Assembly (NCBI GenBank): GCA_009760855.2
Contig: WPIO01000121.1
Coordinates: 960,001 to 1,024,000 of the forward strand
From: Cristatella mucedo
Taxonomy: Eukaryota; Bryozoa; Phylactolaemata; Cristatellidae
Length of the DNA: 64,000 nucleotides
Direction of reading: 5' to 3'
The position numbers and the translations under genes are program-made. Shown here piece by piece: positions 1 through 10,439 of this stretch; within the stretch, counting starts at the first letter, position 1, and each line of letters starts with the position of its first letter. The notes beneath the pieces were generated by a model. The model was not told the DNA's origin, did not search any database, and saw only the letters and a list, made by a program, of their open reading frames with translations.

Positions 1-115
1 GATATGCCACGTCACGCTAAGAAAGCTCCCCACGGATTCGATGCAAAGTCTCCGAGGCGACACCCTGAGAGAGGCCATCGAGAGCGACCGGCGAGCCGGT
101 CTCATTCCGTTCTAT
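1..115 (+). CDS. AADC-A exon a1 (partial)
   Basis: It reads [12 protein letters not shown]... to ...RAGLIPFY in the frame starting at base 2, and ends at the donor GTAAG at 116. It matches the second part of AADC-B exon 6. Its start is cut by the window edge. Confidence 0.9.
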
Positions 116-634
116 GTAAGTCGAAAGCGTGCAGGCAGCCCTCTTTTGTAATTTCGCGTGCTGCACAGGCTGCGTCGTCTGCTGCTTCTGCGCATGCTGC
201 CCGTGTTCTTTTGCCTGCCTACTCAAGCATGTTACATATAATTATAGCCTATAATTAAATATAAATTATAGTTTATATAAATATAAATAAATATAAACTG
301 AACCACTAAATAAATATAAATAAAAATATAAATTGTAGCCTATAATTTCTTCTGGGCTATTTGCCTTTCAGCGGCTTTTGAAGGGGATGGTCCGAGACTG
401 GTTCCCCTAGGGTGCTAAACAAACGATTTGATATCGACATTACTATTGCCAAAAGATCAATTAGTTTTTTGGATGAATTTTTGTTTTCAATTCTTTGGGT
501 GACCGTTGCCGAGTTCGCATCTCGAACTTTCATAATTCGAACTTTCGTAAGTCAGGGGCTGACTGAATATATCTAATAATAATAATACATTTGATTAGCG
601 TCCTCAGAGAACTCAATCTCTTTCTAGGCACTCA

Positions 635-674
<40 letters not shown>

Positions 675-835
675 TTATATATATGTATATTAAATAATAA
701 CTTTTATTTTGAATATTTGAACAATTATAGTTCCTTAGCCGGAGGAGCGCTGCCCTGCCGGGGCCATAGGGGCTACCCGAGACTCCGGTACAGGGACCAC
801 GGCTTCCGACCCGGAAATGGCGTCCGAGACGCACA

Positions 836-871
<36 letters not shown>

Positions 872-2752
872 AACGTATGCATACTAGCAGCTCACTGCCT
901 GTTCTCGCTTAAATTAGTACACATATAGATAGTTATATTTGCTGTCTGTATGCCGACGCGCATGCGCACTCACGCACTCGCTGCTCGACGCGAGGAGCTT
1001 GGGAGTTAACCCGTCCACTCGAGGCGGACAGACAGACGGAAGCACGCGGCCGGTTCGCGGCCGGCGCTCCCGCTTTCGTCGCGAGCGTTCGCAGACGTTC
1101 GCCGCCGCGCGCTCATCCTTTGCAGGTGTGCGCCTCGGTGGGCACCACGTCGTCGTGCGCCTACGACAATCTGATCGAAATCGGTCACATCTGTGAGCGA
1201 GCGCGGCGGCTGCGGCGCTTCCGCTTTGCGGCGGCGCTTCGGACGCGCCTGACGCGCTGCGCCGCGCGCCTCGCTGCGCCGCCGCTTTCCAGGCCAGGCC
1301 GAGGGCGTCTGGATGCACGTGGACGCGGCGTACGCAGGCGCAGCCTGCATCTGCCCCGAGTACCGTCATCTTCTCGACGGCGTCGAGGTGAGCGCGCGGC
1401 GCAGAGAGAACCAAATCTCGGTACGGTTGCTCCCAATTCGCTGAAAGCGAATTCGCTGAAAGTGGAAAGGCGAGTCCGTCGTTCGCGTTCAAGCTTCGCG
1501 TTCCATATCAGCTCATTCACGCGGGTCCGTCGTTCGCATGGCGGGCGGTGGCGGCGGCGTCGCTTGCAGTGCGGTGCTGTTTCCGCTCGCCAGTACGCCG
1601 ACTCGTTCAACTTTAATCCGCATAAGTGGATGATGGTGACGTTCGACTGTTCCGCCCTGTGGATCAAGGACTGCAAGATGGTCGCCGACGCGTTCAACGT
1701 CGACCCTCTGTACCTGAAGCACGCCAATCAGGACTTGATGATCGACTTCCGGGTACGACCGACGCGCCGTGAGGCGAAGCTCTCGCGCGCGCCATTGCCG
1801 CCGGAAGCGCACGTTTTGTGCCTCTCAACCTCGGCTAGCGACTTCTAGCGGGCAAGGGGCGGCGACGGCGACGAGGGCGGCGTTGGTGGCCGCGCCGCAC
1901 CGTGTGATGTGTGCGACGTGTGACGCGACGGGGGCTCAATCGTCGCCGCGCGCCGTTGCAGCACCTGCAGCTGCCGCTCGGCAGACGATTCCGCTCGCTC
2001 AAGCTCTGGTTCGTCTTTCGGCTGTTTGGCGTGGCCGCCCTGCAAGACAACATTCGCAAGGTGGGCACGGAGTCTCAGTCGGGGAGACCGAGCGGTCGCC
2101 GCATCCCGTTCCGGCAGCGGCGGGCGCTAGTGCAGCAGCGGTGGCGGCGGCGACGCCCGCGCCGCTGCAGCGGTGGAGCTGCTGCGGCTGCTGCTACCGA
2201 GCGGCGGCGGCGGCGGCGAGCGATCGAGCGATCGGCAGCAGCCATCGAGCTCGGCGCATGCGCCCGCTTTTAGCACGCAGCAGCCATCGAGCATGCGCCC
2301 GCTTTTAGCACGTGTCGCTCGCTCACGAGTTCGAGCAGCTGGTGATCGCCGATTCCCGGTTCGAGATATTCGGCAAGGTCACGCTCGGCCTCGTCTGCTT
2401 CCGACTCAAGGTGAGCGCTGAACTCGTCTCGACGAGTGCGCGAGAGCGACTCAGTCGTCGCAGCGTCGAGCGAGGCTCTTCGCGCCCGCTTCCACATCCT
2501 GTGCATGCTGGGAAATCGAGAGGAGACGGGTCGACAGTCGCGCGTCACTTTGCGTAGGCGAGCAACGCGCTCAACGAAGAGCTGAACCGCCTGATAAACA
2601 CTGTGGACCGTCGCATCCATCTCGTACCTTCCAAGATCGGACAGACATACTTCTTGCGACTGGCAATCTGCTCGACCAAGACCAATTCGGAGGACGTCAA
2701 GTTCGCGTGGGCTGTCATCCAGGAACTGACAGCTCAACTGAAATTCGAATGA
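1..2752 (+). CDS. AADC-A: aromatic-L-amino-acid decarboxylase, C-terminal part (7 exons, 5' end outside window)
   Basis: Group II PLP-dependent decarboxylase (DDC/TDC/AADC type) that turns aromatic amino acids into monoamines in the cytosol. Exons are 1-115, 1126-1192, 1293-1387, 1594-1752, 1962-2060, 2309-2410 and 2558-2752, all with GT..AG borders, giving about 276 C-terminal residues. Visible landmarks in order are: LPTDS and [27 protein letters not shown], with the Asp that binds the PLP pyridine nitrogen; SFNFNPHKW, with the Schiff-base Lys; VDPLYLKH, with the catalytic-loop Tyr; [12 protein letters not shown]; and [17 protein letters not shown]. The Gly in PLGRR corresponds to Gly354 of human DDC, which is Ser in histidine decarboxylase, so an aromatic substrate is favoured over histidine. 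The stop TGA is at 2750-2752. The first seven or so exons (N-terminus, substrate-binding lid) lie left of the window. It is a paralogue of AADC-B with the same exon structure. Confidence 0.93.
116..1125 (+). other. AADC-A intron with L2 tail and microsatellites
   Basis: This intron holds an AT-rich stretch (about 230-350), an antisense L2 3' tail (about 576-640), a (CA)n(TA)n tract (634-680) and a (TA)n tract (about 838-868). The rest is unique-looking sequence, and I see no further exon. Confidence 0.6.
576..640 (-). mobile_element. L2 3'-tail fragment (antisense)
   Basis: The AATAATAAT run followed by the GCG..CCTCAGAGAACTCAATC and TTTCTAGGC blocks is the reverse complement of the L2 3' end. 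It sits next to a (CA)n(TA)n tract. Confidence 0.7.
1126..1192 (+). CDS. AADC-A exon a2
   Basis: 67 bp between the acceptor TTTGCAG and the donor GTGAGC. It encodes [16 protein letters not shown] and onward, and ends in phase 1. The length is identical to AADC-B exon 7. The GTT segment contacts the PLP phosphate region in this family. Confidence 0.93.
1293..1387 (+). CDS. AADC-A exon a3
   Basis: 95 bp from the acceptor TTTCCAG to the donor GTGAGC. It encodes [17 protein letters not shown] and onward to GVE. It carries the PLP-binding Asp of the DAAYAG motif. The length is identical to AADC-B exon 8. Confidence 0.94.
1594..1752 (+). CDS. AADC-A exon a4, PLP-lysine exon
   Basis: 159 bp after the acceptor CTCGCCAG and ending at the donor GTACGA. 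It contains [11 protein letters not shown], with the Schiff-base Lys, and VDPLYLKH, with the catalytic-loop Tyr. That Tyr argues for a decarboxylase rather than an aldehyde synthase. The length is identical to AADC-B exon 9. Confidence 0.95.
1962..2060 (+). CDS. AADC-A exon a5
   Basis: 99 bp, 33 codons, phase 0 on both sides, acceptor GTTGCAG and donor GTGGGC. It encodes [19 protein letters not shown] and onward to DNIRK. Gly in PLGRR marks aromatic rather than histidine specificity. Confidence 0.94.
2236..2312 (+). repeat. Tandem duplication covering a 3' splice site
   Basis: The sequence from CAGCAGCCATCGAGC to the CTTTTAGCACG acceptor is present twice, at 2236-2277 and 2278-2312. The second copy is about 7 bp shorter. 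This gives two competing AG acceptors, ending at 2273 and 2308, before exon a6. Only the downstream one keeps the reading frame, because the offset is 35 nt. Confidence 0.75.
2309..2410 (+). CDS. AADC-A exon a6
   Basis: 102 bp from the acceptor CTTTTAG to the donor GTGAGC. It encodes [12 protein letters not shown]... to ...GLVCFRLK, the C-terminal small domain of the decarboxylase. The length is identical to AADC-B exon 11. Confidence 0.94.
2558..2752 (+). CDS. AADC-A terminal exon
   Basis: 195 bp, starting [14 protein letters not shown], through RRIHLVP and FLRLAICS, and ending LKFE-stop. It is shorter than the AADC-B terminal exon, which has an added Pro/Ala/Glu-rich tail. A (TA)n microsatellite begins only about 67 bp after the stop, and no clear AATAAA is visible before it. 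Confidence 0.92.
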   Translation, partial: ASNALNEELNRLINTVDRRIHLVPSKIGQTYFLRLAICSTKTNSEDVKFAWAVIQELTAQLKFE

Positions 2753-2815
2753 GGGATGACATGAACAAAGCACAGACGGAACTTGTTAAGAGTGAAGAGA
2801 AAGCGATCGAGATTA

Positions 2816-3120
<305 letters not shown>

Positions 3121-3304
3121 GGAGAAAGAGAGATGAAAGAGGGACGATGGATTAGTAAACTTATTAGTAAGCTTGATTAGATTTCCTGGTAGATGGTACG
3201 ATCTTATGCTAACCGCATGAATTGATCGGCGTGAAGTCGCAGTTGCTGTATTTCTCTCCAATGCGCCTCGTCAAATTTCGACCCGTCTATCATTATATCA
3301 TATT

Positions 3305-3505
3305 ATATATATATATATGCATTGCCATTTTATTATATTAAAATCATGTATCTATAATTTAATTATATTATTATTATTATATTACAGTATATATTAAATT
3401 GTATCATTATATATATATATATATATATATATGTGTATGTGTGTGTGCGCGTGTGTGTGTGTGTGTGTGTGTGCGTGTGTGCGTGTGTGTGTGTGTGTGG
3501 TGTGT
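3305..3505. repeat. (TA)n and (TG)n microsatellites in AT-rich DNA
   Basis: Short TA runs lie at 3305-3320 and 3408-3432, followed by a GTGTGT/GCGT tract to about 3500. The intervening sequence is AT-rich and has no gene signal. Confidence 0.85.
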
Positions 3506-3534
3506 GTCTGTCCGTACGTAATTCTAACCAGATC

Positions 3535-3590
3535 AAATTCTAACCAGCTCTAACCTCTAATCTAAGCTCTAACCTCTAACCTCTCGAAAG
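3535..3590. repeat. CTAACC-rich degenerate short repeats
   Basis: Several TCTAACC units occur in irregular spacing. The spacing is not the regular hexamer expected of an animal telomere tract. Confidence 0.5.
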
Positions 3591-3698
3591 GTAAGCTCGA
3601 TTCTCTCGAGTTCTCGGTAGCGTCTGAAAACGGAGCATCGCTTCGCCAAACTGCACGGCCGAAAGTTCGGCTTTCGCGTCACTATGCACAAGCGCGTT

Positions 3699-3789
3699 AC
3701 AGACCTGCAGGCAAAAGCACGTGACAGACCTGCAGGCACAAGCACGTGACAGACCTGCAGGCACAAGCACGTGACAGACCTGCAGGCAG
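3699..3789. repeat. 25-bp tandem repeat, about 3.6 copies
   Basis: The unit ACAGACCTGCAGGCA + CAAGCACGTG repeats without length change at 3699, 3724, 3749 and 3774. Each unit contains the palindromes CCTGCAGG and GCACGTG. Confidence 0.9.
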
Positions 3790-4531
3790 ATGAAGGGACA
3801 ACTGCTTATTCCGAACTGCCCTAAAGATCGCGACACGTCAGGCGGTTAGGAGTTTGATCCAGAGTGCGACCGGTGGGTGTGTGTGACCGCGCGATGAGAC
3901 CGCGCCTAACCGTTCAGCCATCGCTTCAGCTCCTCATCTTCGATCGCAGATTTCGCTTATTACTCGCTTGAGAGCGGTTCTGCCATCTCAGCCATTAAAT
4001 CAGCGTCGACCAACGAAAATTCTTGCTTCCAGCGCGGCCTGCGTGACTTGCTAGCAGCACCAAAGTAGAGAGTATCGTAGCGCGATAAAATGCAAAATTG
4101 CCGGCCGTCCATCGGCTTTCACCTTGCGTCGCTACGCGTGCCAATTGGTAAATTATCTCTCTCCGTGTTTTTGGGCCGACATCGTTGCTATAATAATAAA
4201 ATAACACAATTGCTATAAAGCCCTGGGGGAAATCAACCTTTCTAGGCACTTCGAATATGCTGCAAAGGAAGCTTGATCAAATCTGTACTCTTATTGTGCA
4301 ACTGCAAATCCATCACAAAAAAATTGAATGTAAACGTGATGTCGGTGATAAAAAGGTACAACTAACTGGTAATTGTAGTTTACTATAAGAGATGATGTCT
4401 TTATTAACGGCACTTTCGCATGTGCGATGCCAGCGCAACAAGGTCTCTGCTTGCATTAAGTGTCGTAAAGGTTAATCAACCTTTTGCTAGTATGAGAAAA
4501 AACGTGACTACTACGGGTTAGTGCTAGTGAT
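3790..4531. other. Intergenic, no recognised feature
   Basis: Unique-looking sequence between two minisatellites. No homologous exon, RNA gene or transposon was recognised. Confidence 0.5.
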
Positions 4532-4853
4532 TCTAGGGAAAACCGTCGACATATACCATTTAAATTCAAATTATTATTAAATTTAAATTATTTATTCTAG
4601 GGAAAACCGTCGGCATATACCATTTAAATTTAAATTATTATTAAATTTAAATTATTTATTCTAGGGAAAACCGTCGACATATACCATTTAAATTTAAATT
4701 ATTATTAAATTTAAATTATTTATTCTAGGGAAAACCGTCGACATATACCATTTATATTTTATTCTAGGGAAAACCGTCGACATATACCATTTAAATTTAA
4801 ATTATTATTAAATTTAAATTATTTATTCTAGGGAAAACCGTCGACATATACCG
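4532..4853. repeat. 64-bp minisatellite, about 5.5 copies, each with an AT hairpin
   Basis: The unit starts TCTAGGGAAAACCGTCGACA at 4532, 4596, 4660, 4724, 4763 and 4827. Spacing is 64 bp except for one 39-bp short unit. Each full unit ends in a palindromic ATTTAAATTTAAATT/AATTTAAATTTAAAT block that can fold on itself. Confidence 0.95.
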
Positions 4854-5954
4854 ACATGCTTCGCATCTCGCAACGCTCCGCCATTGGAATGCACAGTAAT
4901 CGACTGTCAGCTACTGCGTTGCCAATTGAGAAAATTACATGCAGCAAGATCATAACACTGAAACAAAGCTATTATTAAGAGTTATTTGGCTCCTCAAGGG
5001 AACAAAGTCTCCTATAGATAGTCAATAGACGCGTGCGATCGTCTCCGGATTATTTTGCTAGTTTCCACCCAGGAAGCAGTTGTGAAAGCAACTTGACCAG
5101 ACTTCCGGTTATGCCCACTTCCGACGGGTCGAACCGCAGACGTATAATTAACAGCTTCGTCTCTGGCAGAAAGCAGCAACTTTGGATACAACCAAGAACC
5201 GTGCTGTCTAATTAATCGCTTTTAATCGTCGCTGATTCTGCCAAAAGCCCTTGATTAACCCTAAGCAGTAGCCCTAAAAAATGCTTCGACTAAAGGCGTT
5301 GGACACTTTCTCCGGCGGGAGGTGTATTTACTATCACCTAGGCAAATGCCGTCTGGATGAGAGGCGTCGGCTGACGGCCCGCGTAAGCTGACGAGTCGGC
5401 GAGCGGCAGCCAGCGAGCGGCGCCGTGCGGTGGCGTAGGAACGCGAGACTTCGTCAGCCACAAAGCGACCCTCGCCGCTCTTTAATGCGTCGATCTCATA
5501 ATTTCGCTCTTTAATGCGACGATCTCATAATGACGCTCTTTAATGCGAGGATCGCTCGTCGTCTTCTGCCTTAAAAAGATTGTTGACCGCCTGGCAGCGA
5601 GCACCGGAAGCGACGCTTTGGCCGAGATGATGCAGAATGATAATAAGGTATGGCAGGAATTAATAATGATAACATAATAACATACAGTAATTTAATAATT
5701 TTGTTGCTATTATTGAGATAAAAATATTTAGTAGCATGATGATATATTTTAATATATATAATTAAATATAATATATATATATAAATTATAATAAATGCAT
5801 AATGTTGTATTACTACGATAAGTATAGCATGTATTAATAATAATAACATAATGGTGTATAATTATTTATCATATTTGTTATTATTTGAGCCAATCTAATA
5901 TGACGACGGTACAAATTAATATATATATATATATATATATATGTTATAATACAT
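4854..5954. other. Intergenic, no recognised gene
   Basis: Mixed composition to about 5630, with a degenerate CTCTTTAATGCGA repeat at about 5478-5550, then AT-rich sequence to 5950 with a short (AT)n tract at 5922-5942. No gene is supported. Confidence 0.5.
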
Positions 5955-6030
5955 ATTTAATGTAGTAATACCATTTTGAGGCATTTACGTAGCACCCTCG
6001 CGGAATTAAGTCTCTTTCTAGGCACTTGAC
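5955..6030 (-). mobile_element. L2 3'-tail fragment (antisense), diverged
   Basis: The blocks GTAGCACCCTCGCGGAATTAAG and TCTTTCTAGGCACTT match the antisense L2 3' hairpin found elsewhere in the window. Confidence 0.6.
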
Positions 6031-6169
6031 AGATGCTCTGGAGAACACGGTCTAAGTAAGGCGAAGAAGATCGCTCCCAGTTGAAGCGAATCGGTGGGAC
6101 GCGCTGAAGACAGACTAGTTGCTTGCCGGCTCGTCGTGTGCGCACGTGACTGTTCGCGCGCACGGGCGC

Positions 6170-7300
6170 ACTGTCACGATGTGCTGGTTTTCGGGCGACG
6201 TTAGCTGCGATATCAATGCATTAGCAGTCGGCGTCAGTGGCTCCGTCAGCCGTCGGTGGCTTCCGAGACTCGGCTAATGATGCGAGAGAGAAAAATAAAC
6301 GGATTCCTGACGCCGCTGCAGAACGAGCGGCGCCGTGCGGCGGCGGCGGCGTCGTCGCGCGCCTCCGAGGCGCCGCGCGAGGAGAAAGTGGCGGACCGAG
6401 CAGCCTCGATCCGTGCACCTGGTCCGTCGAGCTCTCGCGCGACCTTCGGTGGCGGCGGGACATTCGTCATTTGGCCTCTCCTCCTCCTCCTCCTCCTCGG
6501 GACTTCCGCCTTGACGCGGCGCTCATCCGGAGCTGGCGACGTAGGTGAGTGTCGGTCGCTATCGAGTCGGCGGCTATTTCGTTAGTGACTACTTCGCCTG
6601 GCGTCTGCGAGCTTCCACCGAGCGAGCAGAGGCGTCTATCTGCCCGACGAGAACGGATCACCTTTCAGTCGGCTAGCATTGAAACTCCGCCGGCCGGCCG
6701 GCCTGCCAGCGGGCCCCGCGCGAGTCGCCTCCGAGCACGCCTTCGACGCCGCAATGACAGTTTCAGGTCATTCGTCACGCTCGAACGAGCGCCGTCCGCG
6801 CACGCCAATGCACCGGCGGCTTTATCTCCGACGCGCGGGGTCTCGCGGCGAGACCGGAAGTTGTTGCTGCGGCCTCTCGTCCCGCTTGCATCGCTCTCGC
6901 CGGAGGGCGCTGCCGCGCACGCCGGTGAGTACACGCTCTGGCTCTGGCCCGCCTCGCCCACCCCTTTCCCGCTCCCGCCTGCCCCGCCCACCCATGCCCG
7001 CCCACGCCTGCCCCGTGCTCCACGCTTCCACGCAGGACAGTGCGCCCTAACTAGTCTGGGCGGCGCACAAAAAAAGACCGCCGTCAACGAAGAGCGGAGG
7101 AGTGCCCTTCAGCACCTCCATCCCGTCGCGGCGGCTGGCGCGCGATCCCGCTGCGCTCGACGCCGCCGCCGCCGCGGCGTCGAGCGCTTCCTCTTGCCGA
7201 CGCCCACGATCTCAGCCAGACCTTGGTCGGGGCGAGCGCTTTAACCGAGCCGCGGCCTTGGCCTCGTGGGTTAGCGTAAGAGCTGTGCTCTGCATCATCT
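6170..7300. other. GC-rich block without recognised exon
   Basis: A CpG-rich block resembling the other gene-start regions in the window. Donor-like sites occur, for example GTAGGTGAGT at about 6540, and long overlapping open frames occur on both strands. None gives a recognisable protein. It could be an untranslated first exon or promoter, but this is unproven. Confidence 0.4.
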
Positions 7301-7369
7301 TTTGATCAACCAACAGCTATCCTAGCTCTTTTAGAAATGGAGACACGCGGTCAAACTCTAAGATAACTT

Positions 7370-8035
7370 GGTAAGGTAACTAAGGTAACTGCAAACTCTG
7401 CCGCTTTGCAGCTTTGCTATTCATAGCCAGCTGCATTAGCCTAGTGGCTTTCTTGATAGCCCAGCGAAAAGGTAATGACTTTAATCTAGCCGATACAGAA
7501 CTAAGGAGAAAGTTAAATTGCTTGCAAGCCACCGTGGAAGACAGTTCCTAATCTTCGATAGGGATCGGACGTGACGGCTAGCTGTAGAAGCAGTCTTCTG
7601 AACGAAGCTTTTAGAATTTCGGCAGCTGTCGAAGACGGCACCCAAATTCCGAGCACGTGGTGATGGCCGCAAAACGGCCTCACCCATTAGAAGAGCAAAT
7701 CTTCTAGTCCAGCCACACGCTGGGGGTGTGGTGCTAGGAGTAGTAGTTCAGTTTGATCGTCTTTCAGTTTAAGGAAATTTGCCGACATCAGGTTCGATTG
7801 TCGGCGAAGCAAGCATTCAGTTTATCAGTTGCTGCAGCAGATTTCCGATGAAGTCTGGCTGTCAGTCGAATGTGGCTGCAGATCAAGAAGACCTGCCTCA
7901 CGTACGGATTTTAATATTAATAATAATCATAACAATACATAAGGTTAAACTTTGTTCCCAATCTTTCAAGAAGAATGTCGTGATAAATGGTGTCGAAGGC
8001 GGCAGATAGATCAAGCAGAGCTGGGGCATTTCCTA
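7370..8035 (-). mobile_element. LINE fragment, reverse transcriptase C-terminal region, second family
   Basis: On the minus strand, LLDLSAAFDTIYHDILLERLG (about 7945-8030) is the RT palm motif of CR1/L2-type LINEs. PSPRARNLGAVFDS and SLSKIRNCLP (about 7490-7680) are from the region after the YxDD box. The segment between them is deleted and the frame is broken. The residues differ from the main L2 family in this window, so it is a separate family. Confidence 0.8.
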
Positions 8036-8104
8036 AGGTGTGACTGCAGTGACAGCTAAGGTGTGACAGCTAAGGTGTGACAGCTAAGGTGTGACAGTAG
8101 TGAC
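8036..8104. repeat. 16-bp tandem repeat, about 3.5 copies
   Basis: The unit AGCTAAGGTGTGACAG repeats with little variation, next to the end of the LINE fragment. Confidence 0.85.
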
Positions 8105-8264
8105 ATTCCCATCATCGTTGCTGTGTAGGATGTCCTTGGCTACACCGAGGAGAACTTCTCAATGAAGTGCTGCCGCCTGAACGCTCGCGAGAGCCTGCCG
8201 CGAGAGCCGGTCGCGAGGGCGAGTTCGCTAATGGCGTGCCCAATAGCCCAAATAAAATTACTTG

Positions 8265-8299
8265 TATATACATATATTATTACATATATAACATATGCA

Positions 8300-8330
<31 letters not shown>

Positions 8331-8402
8331 TGTATATATATGTATTACATATATAATATATATATAATATAGTATTACATATATATATATAATATATTAT
8401 AA
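8265..8402. repeat. TA-rich microsatellite
   Basis: Interrupted (TA)n/(ATATTA)n stretch with no other content. Confidence 0.9.
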
Positions 8403-9180
8403 TAGTACCAGAGTGAGCGCGAGTTCGAAACGCACTTCGAGGCCCCTGGCGGCCATTTTCGGATTAGTGTCGGAGGGACGTTCCATCGGACGGATGCAGC
8501 TCGTCGCTGCTGCGTCTTTAAGCAGCATTGCGCTCGCCTTCAGCGGCGGCCGCTGCCGATAGCGCTCGCCTCCCCCTCCGGCCTCTCGGCGCCGAGCGCT
8601 TGCCCGCGATCGCCTGCCGCCGCTCGCCCGCGATCGCGGGCAGCGATCCGTGGCTCCGCTCGCGGCGGCTAGCTGTCCGGCGGGTTCCGCCGACATCGGC
8701 GTCGACTGATTGACATTCCGCTGAGCGCAAAATGATAAAAGAAACCGGTGGATAGCTTGGCAAGCTGTCGCTTACGCACCGACGGCCGCCTTTGTTAGGC
8801 ATCGCCGCCGTCGCCGTCGACGGGCCAAGCCTCGTACCCTGGTAACTGCCTATGGCGGCGGGCAAATGCGACCGCTATAGGCAGTGGCCTGCCGCCGCCG
8901 AAGCGGACGCGGGAGCAGCCCCGCGCAGATTTCTTCTCCGAAACTGCTATCGCACCGCCTCTCAATGCACCGCGCATCCGTTATGCGCGACAGACTGACG
9001 GCAGAGCGTGCGACCTATCGCCGGTGGCTTCGGTGCATTAAAGGTGGCGGCGGTGGTGCATTAACACCGCCGCCGCCGCCGAGGGTGTTCGGTATCTAGG
9101 TGACAAAAGCGGTGGCGGCATCTGCGAGCGATCGGCAGAGGTCACGCAGCTGCCTTCCGCGATCGTGGTGGGAGTTAAAT
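8403..9180. other. GC-rich block without recognised gene
   Basis: CpG-rich, with short inverted repeats such as the CTGCCTAT.. / ..ATAGGCAG pair around 8846-8883 and a GGTGGCGGCGGTG / CACCGCCGCCGCC pair around 9043-9079. No recognisable protein or RNA. Confidence 0.4.
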
Positions 9181-9187
9181 GTGCCGC

Positions 9188-9510
<323 letters not shown>

Positions 9511-9753
9511 GAGTTACAGAGAGGGATGGGGTGCTCTCTTTTTATACGGCGATCCCATTTGATTTCTTTCAACGCGAGACTTTGCGAGACTCCGAAGCGC
9601 GAGTCACCGAATGCGAGTGCAGGTCACTGACTGGTCAGTTAGTAACGTGACGCTGGCAGGCCTCTGACTGTGCACACGCAGGGGGCGTGACCGCAGGATC
9701 GCGCCTAGAGCTGAGAGCGGACCCTCGGTCGTCCTAGTGAGGCGTGGGAATTT

Positions 9754-10259
9754 TAATAATAGTATTAATGGTAAATTTGTTATAGCGCCCTCGGAGAACT
9801 CAGTTCTAGGCAGTTTACATTTGCTGCAAAGGAAGCACGATCGAATGGTAGCATGTTCAATGACAACGAGCATAACATAGTTAGAGGTGACCTGCACAGG
9901 GTCAGCATGCAAATAAGGTTAGCGGTAGCATGCCCAGTGTCAGCACGCATAAGCACACAAATGAAGGGCCACGTGGACCAAGTAAATGCTACGATAAATA
10001 GATACGCTTTTAGCGCCGTTTTAAATATAGTCAAGTCAAGGATGTCGTGACGCCGGTCGGAAGTGAGGTCCAGGCTGTGGGAGCATACGAGCTAAAGACA
10101 CCGTCTCCAAAGGATTTTAAGTTTGCAGGAGGAATAGGTTAACAGTGAGATTCCGAAAAGCGAGTGGTACGATGCATAGCCTGGCGCGGAAGTAGATCTG
10201 ATTGGTAGGCTGGAGCCAAAAAATGAAGGAACCTAAAACTGAGTGACAGAACCTTTAGG
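9754..10259 (-). mobile_element. L2 3' portion (antisense)
   Basis: It runs from the AATAATAGTATTAA tail through the GCGCCCTCGGAGAACTCAG hairpin to a decayed C-terminal ORF region (CTGTGGGAGCATACGAGCTAAAG and onward). It matches 59040-59480 in reverse. It is interrupted and followed by a second, younger tail at 10261-10340. Confidence 0.85.
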
Positions 10260-10260
10260 T

Positions 10261-10340
10261 AATAATTATAATAATAATTCACTTGATAAAGCGCCCTCAG
10301 AGAACTTAATCTCTCTCTAGGCGCTTTACATTTGCTGGAA
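10261..10340 (-). mobile_element. Nested about 80-bp L2 tail with 19-bp target-site duplication
   Basis: A short antisense tail (AATAATTCACTTGATAAAGC.. to ..GCGCTTTACATTTGCTGGAA) is flanked by AGTGACAGAACCTTTA(G/A)GT at 10242-10260 and 10341-10359. The insertion is into the body of an older L2 copy. Confidence 0.85.
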
Positions 10341-10439
10341 AGTGACAGAACCTTTAAGTCAGGGGACGTCGAGGTGCGTGTTTCGAAGCGAGCTGTCGGG
10401 GGGAGGGGCAGTTCTCGGGGTTCATAGGGGCTGGAGGGG

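Noticed and set aside
1594-1752. Histidine decarboxylase identity for the AADC genes
   Set aside because: The PLGRR motif has Gly at the position that is Ser in histidine decarboxylases. An aromatic substrate fits better.
3535-3590. Interstitial telomere repeat
   Set aside because: The spacing of CTAACC is irregular, and the surrounding sequence gives no regular TTAGGG-type tract.
6549-7244. 231-codon frame in a GC-rich block
   Set aside because: Several equally long overlapping frames occur on both strands. The composition is Arg/Ala/Pro-rich with no recognisable domain, so the length is due to GC content.
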